A stretch of DNA of 64,000 bases from Hymenolepis diminuta (Eukaryota; Platyhelminthes; Cestoda; Cyclophyllidea; Hymenolepididae): the NCBI GenBank assembly GCA_900708905.1, contig CAADRB010000005.1:1788573-1852572 (forward strand), written 5' to 3'. Below, piece after piece: positions 61,301 through 64,000 of this stretch. Position numbers and translations under genes: made by a program. The notes below the pieces were generated by a model. That model saw only the letters and a program-made list of their open reading frames with translations, made no database searches and had not been told where the DNA came from. Within the stretch, counting starts at the first letter, position 1. Every line of letters starts with the position of its first letter.

Positions 61301-64000
61301 TGATATTATCCCTAACCAAGGGGAGTGTTGGAACACACTCACCAGAATGGGGTCGGGCGTTAGAAAACGAAATTGAAAATGAGTGAATGTCAAACTTCAT
61401 TCTCGAAAAATGGCGTTCAGTGTAATCATAGTAGTGGACGTAAATATTTCGAAAGAAGATGGTTTATAATTAAAGATACATCAGTCAAAACTTGTTTTAG
61501 GGGCGAAATCTTCCTTCTTCAATCCCCCCGTCCAATACGTATCTTGATACAAAGTATAACTGACCATATTGGATCACATCTCTGGAATCATGGAATAACT
61601 TGATGACTTGCCTAAAATAAGCTCTAGGTGGGATAGATCTCCCCCTTCGATACGGTAGTAAGCGAAATAAAATATGAAAATGTGATTTTTTCTGACTTAA
61701 AGATGAGTGCAACGATTCCATATTCAAAAGAATTCTTGTCTGATGTAGACATAGTATTTTAAGATAATAATAAAAGAGAAAAAATATAACAATTTCGCGA
61801 AGACTTCTAAAACTCTGGAGGGACGATGTAAATGGAAGTATCGAGCTAAGAATATTATGTTTAAATGAGTTGTCTATAGTAGAGAACCATAGGAGTAGAG
61901 AGCTGGCTACTTTAAGGAATTGAAGACAATATCGATAGATATTCATTCTAGTGCTTGAAACTTCTTCAAAATATTTAAATATCCCGGGTTAGAACTTATG
62001 ACTTCTCCTGTAATTGGTTTAAACACCTTGTGCGTCGGAAGAAAGATTGATTTAATGAATTGCTGTTTTGTAGACAAAACTACGAATTCAAGAATACTTG
62101 ATAAAAAAGGGTCAAAGAAATGTTGATTGATACAAACTGAAAGCTTGCCTCATACCAACTAACTGCGCTCTGTAGTTATGGAAATGAAATAATTGAAATG
62201 AAATAATTAATTAGTCTTAAAGGAAAGCAGCGCAGTTCGAGATGTAAAACGGATTATAATTGGTACGCAAAATATAAGATTACGTGAAGAAAAATGTCGG
62301 ACCAATATAAATTTGTACTGAATACAAAGTGAAAAAAAATGATTACTTCAGTCATGGTAAAGATATTAGCGTTATAATTTCATCAACATATATATTAATA
62401 CGTGTATAATAACATATACACTTTAATACAGATTTTTGCTAAGTTGACCATATTTGTGAAGACTTCAAATTCTTTATCAATTAGAGAAATAATCGAAACT
62501 TTTATTCTGTAGTTTCCCTAACTTCTCATTGGCTATTTTGCTATTCTGATAACGAGTAGAAATAACATATAAATATCAATAAAAATGTGCAATTTTCTAA
62601 CTCATTGACTCCAAATTAAGCTCCGAAAAAATATGTTTGACGAAGACATCAGAAAAAGAAGCAAATATGGAAGAAATAAAAAATATATGAATAAATGGAA
62701 AAAGGAACAACTCAACAAATAAATATATGAAAGCAACTGCCTACGCTAGAGAAAGATTTCAATAGTTATTGTCAAAGCAAAACAGTCTATTAATTATAAT
62801 CCATCGATAGTGCTCCACAGTTCGCAAAATCCGAAGGCATTTTCCCCCAGACATCAAGTACTCTCAAAAAGAAGCCTGACAGACTCCATTTTACATTTCT
62901 ACAGCATGTAAAAACAACTCGAAAGACGTGAGAAAATCGGGTACCATTTAACTTATAAAAGGGGGTTTGACAAAGGTGAGGCCTGAATTCATAAGACAGC
63001 AACAAGAAAACAGATGGCAACGAGTGGTAGCAACAATTGTGAGTCAACTGCTCAATTCTCTATCTAGTCGATTAAAAAATTGGCCTTCGGCTAAGCATCG
63101 CTGAAGTCCGTTCAGAACTGTACTAAATACAAATTTTAAGAGATGATCAAATCAGTAATGGCAAAGGTGTTTGCGTTATAATTTTATCATTTCCCATACA
63201 TACCTTCTAACCACCATTAAAACCATTCAAAACTAGGCTTTTGCAAATGTAATGATCCCTTATTTCTTTGAAAACCGACACCTTGAGAATAAAAAATAAA
63301 AATAAAATCAACCATGTACTGTTTTAAAAAGGGGGACTTAGAGAAAACCAGGAACTATATGAGCAGTCTGCAAACTACGGAAAACCAAGAACTCCACGAA
63401 CAAAATTTGCAAACTTTGTTAACATTTTTAGCTGAGCTTGGTGGTATAACCAACCTCTCATCCTTAAATTACTAGTCAATCAACTCAGAACAATAGGGAT
63501 TCAGGAAACTAAGGAGTTTGATCCCGAAGTTCGAAATTTAGATCATTAGTTCACGATACGAAGAATTTTCCTGACGTAGAAACCAGACTACTCGATAAAT
63601 CCGGAGGGCAAGCAAACACCTATTTGCTAGCTTGACTTAGATCCAAAACTTCTACTCTATCTCTCCTCTTGACTGCCTATTTGGACTTTACACACAGTTG
63701 TACTGTTTCTTCCATGATTACAAATACAAATACCAGATGCTAAGCCTAGGCTTATTCTTTTTGAATACTTGCTTTTAAATGAGTATTATTTACTTATTGT
63801 TTAATCATGCTTCTTATTTTTCTAACGGTCAGTACGTTATAGACCGTTCTAATCCAACGCTATTTCACAATATAGACAAGAAATTTCATATCTTTTGTGT
63901 TTTGAGCGGGTACTGATAACACGAGAATTTATTTGAATTTCTTAGTTATTGATAATATGCTCGTTATTAAAACAGAAGAAACTCCTTCTCACAGAAATCC

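Larger units (their letters stand above)
57445..64000 (-). other. Region upstream of the first recognised Notch exon
   Basis: This should be the first Notch intron and perhaps promoter. The exon with the start codon and signal peptide must end in a phase-1 donor; I found no candidate I can defend. Hydrophobic minus-strand open frames near 60829 and 61946 are possible but lack a fitting donor and family likeness. Degraded SINE-like pieces lie at about 58025-58115 and 61215-61300. Confidence 0.55.

Noticed and set aside
61497..61946. 149-codon minus-strand frame with a hydrophobic start, as a Notch signal-peptide exon
   Set aside because: No phase-1 donor where it is needed and no likeness to Notch N-termini; composition is that of AT-rich intron.

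Overview
The window is animal nuclear DNA: AT-rich, with three split protein-coding genes, GT-AG introns from about 80 bases to over 5 kb, and decayed transposons in the non-coding parts. The genes are deeply conserved metazoan ones. A flatworm (Platyhelminthes), perhaps a tapeworm, is my best guess. That rests on the divergent, reduced Notch receptor, the mix of very short and very long introns, and splice acceptors just before start codons (which would fit spliced-leader trans-splicing). It is an inference; no species marker is present.

Layout. (1) Plus strand, 137-12036: a TBL1/TBLR1 (Drosophila ebi) co-repressor subunit in 11 coding exons, giving 664 residues with LisH, F-box-like and eight WD40 repeats. 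(2) 12037-18065: intergenic DNA holding an old Ty3/gypsy-type LTR retrotransposon on the minus strand (13992-17031). It has 212-base LTRs, and its protease remnant runs straight into integrase. A permuted inverted repeat lies inside it. (3) Plus strand, 18069-23835: the bifunctional mRNA capping enzyme in 7 coding exons, 696 residues. (4) 23836-26953: intergenic DNA with a 41-base assembly gap and a mariner-type transposase pseudogene. (5) Minus strand, 57444 down to 26954: a Notch receptor in 16 recognised coding exons (6,662 coding bases, about 2,219 residues). The exon with the signal peptide was not found. (6) 57445-64000: upstream DNA with no exon I can defend.

The capping enzyme and Notch are convergent (tail to tail); TBL1 and the capping enzyme run head to tail. 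The genes do not form an operon. One functional link is known from other animals: TBL1/ebi belongs to the NCoR/SMRT-HDAC3 co-repressor complex, which acts with CSL, the DNA-binding partner of Notch.

The most unusual material is in Notch: about 22 EGF repeats instead of about 36, two LNR modules instead of three, no cysteine pair in HD-C, an insertion of about 84 residues inside the ankyrin domain, and a 65-residue insertion inside one EGF. A tRNA-like T-arm/B-box sequence also lies inside a coding EGF. The introns carry a dispersed, apparently tRNA-derived SINE-like family. I found no CRISPR array, rRNA gene or intact tRNA gene.
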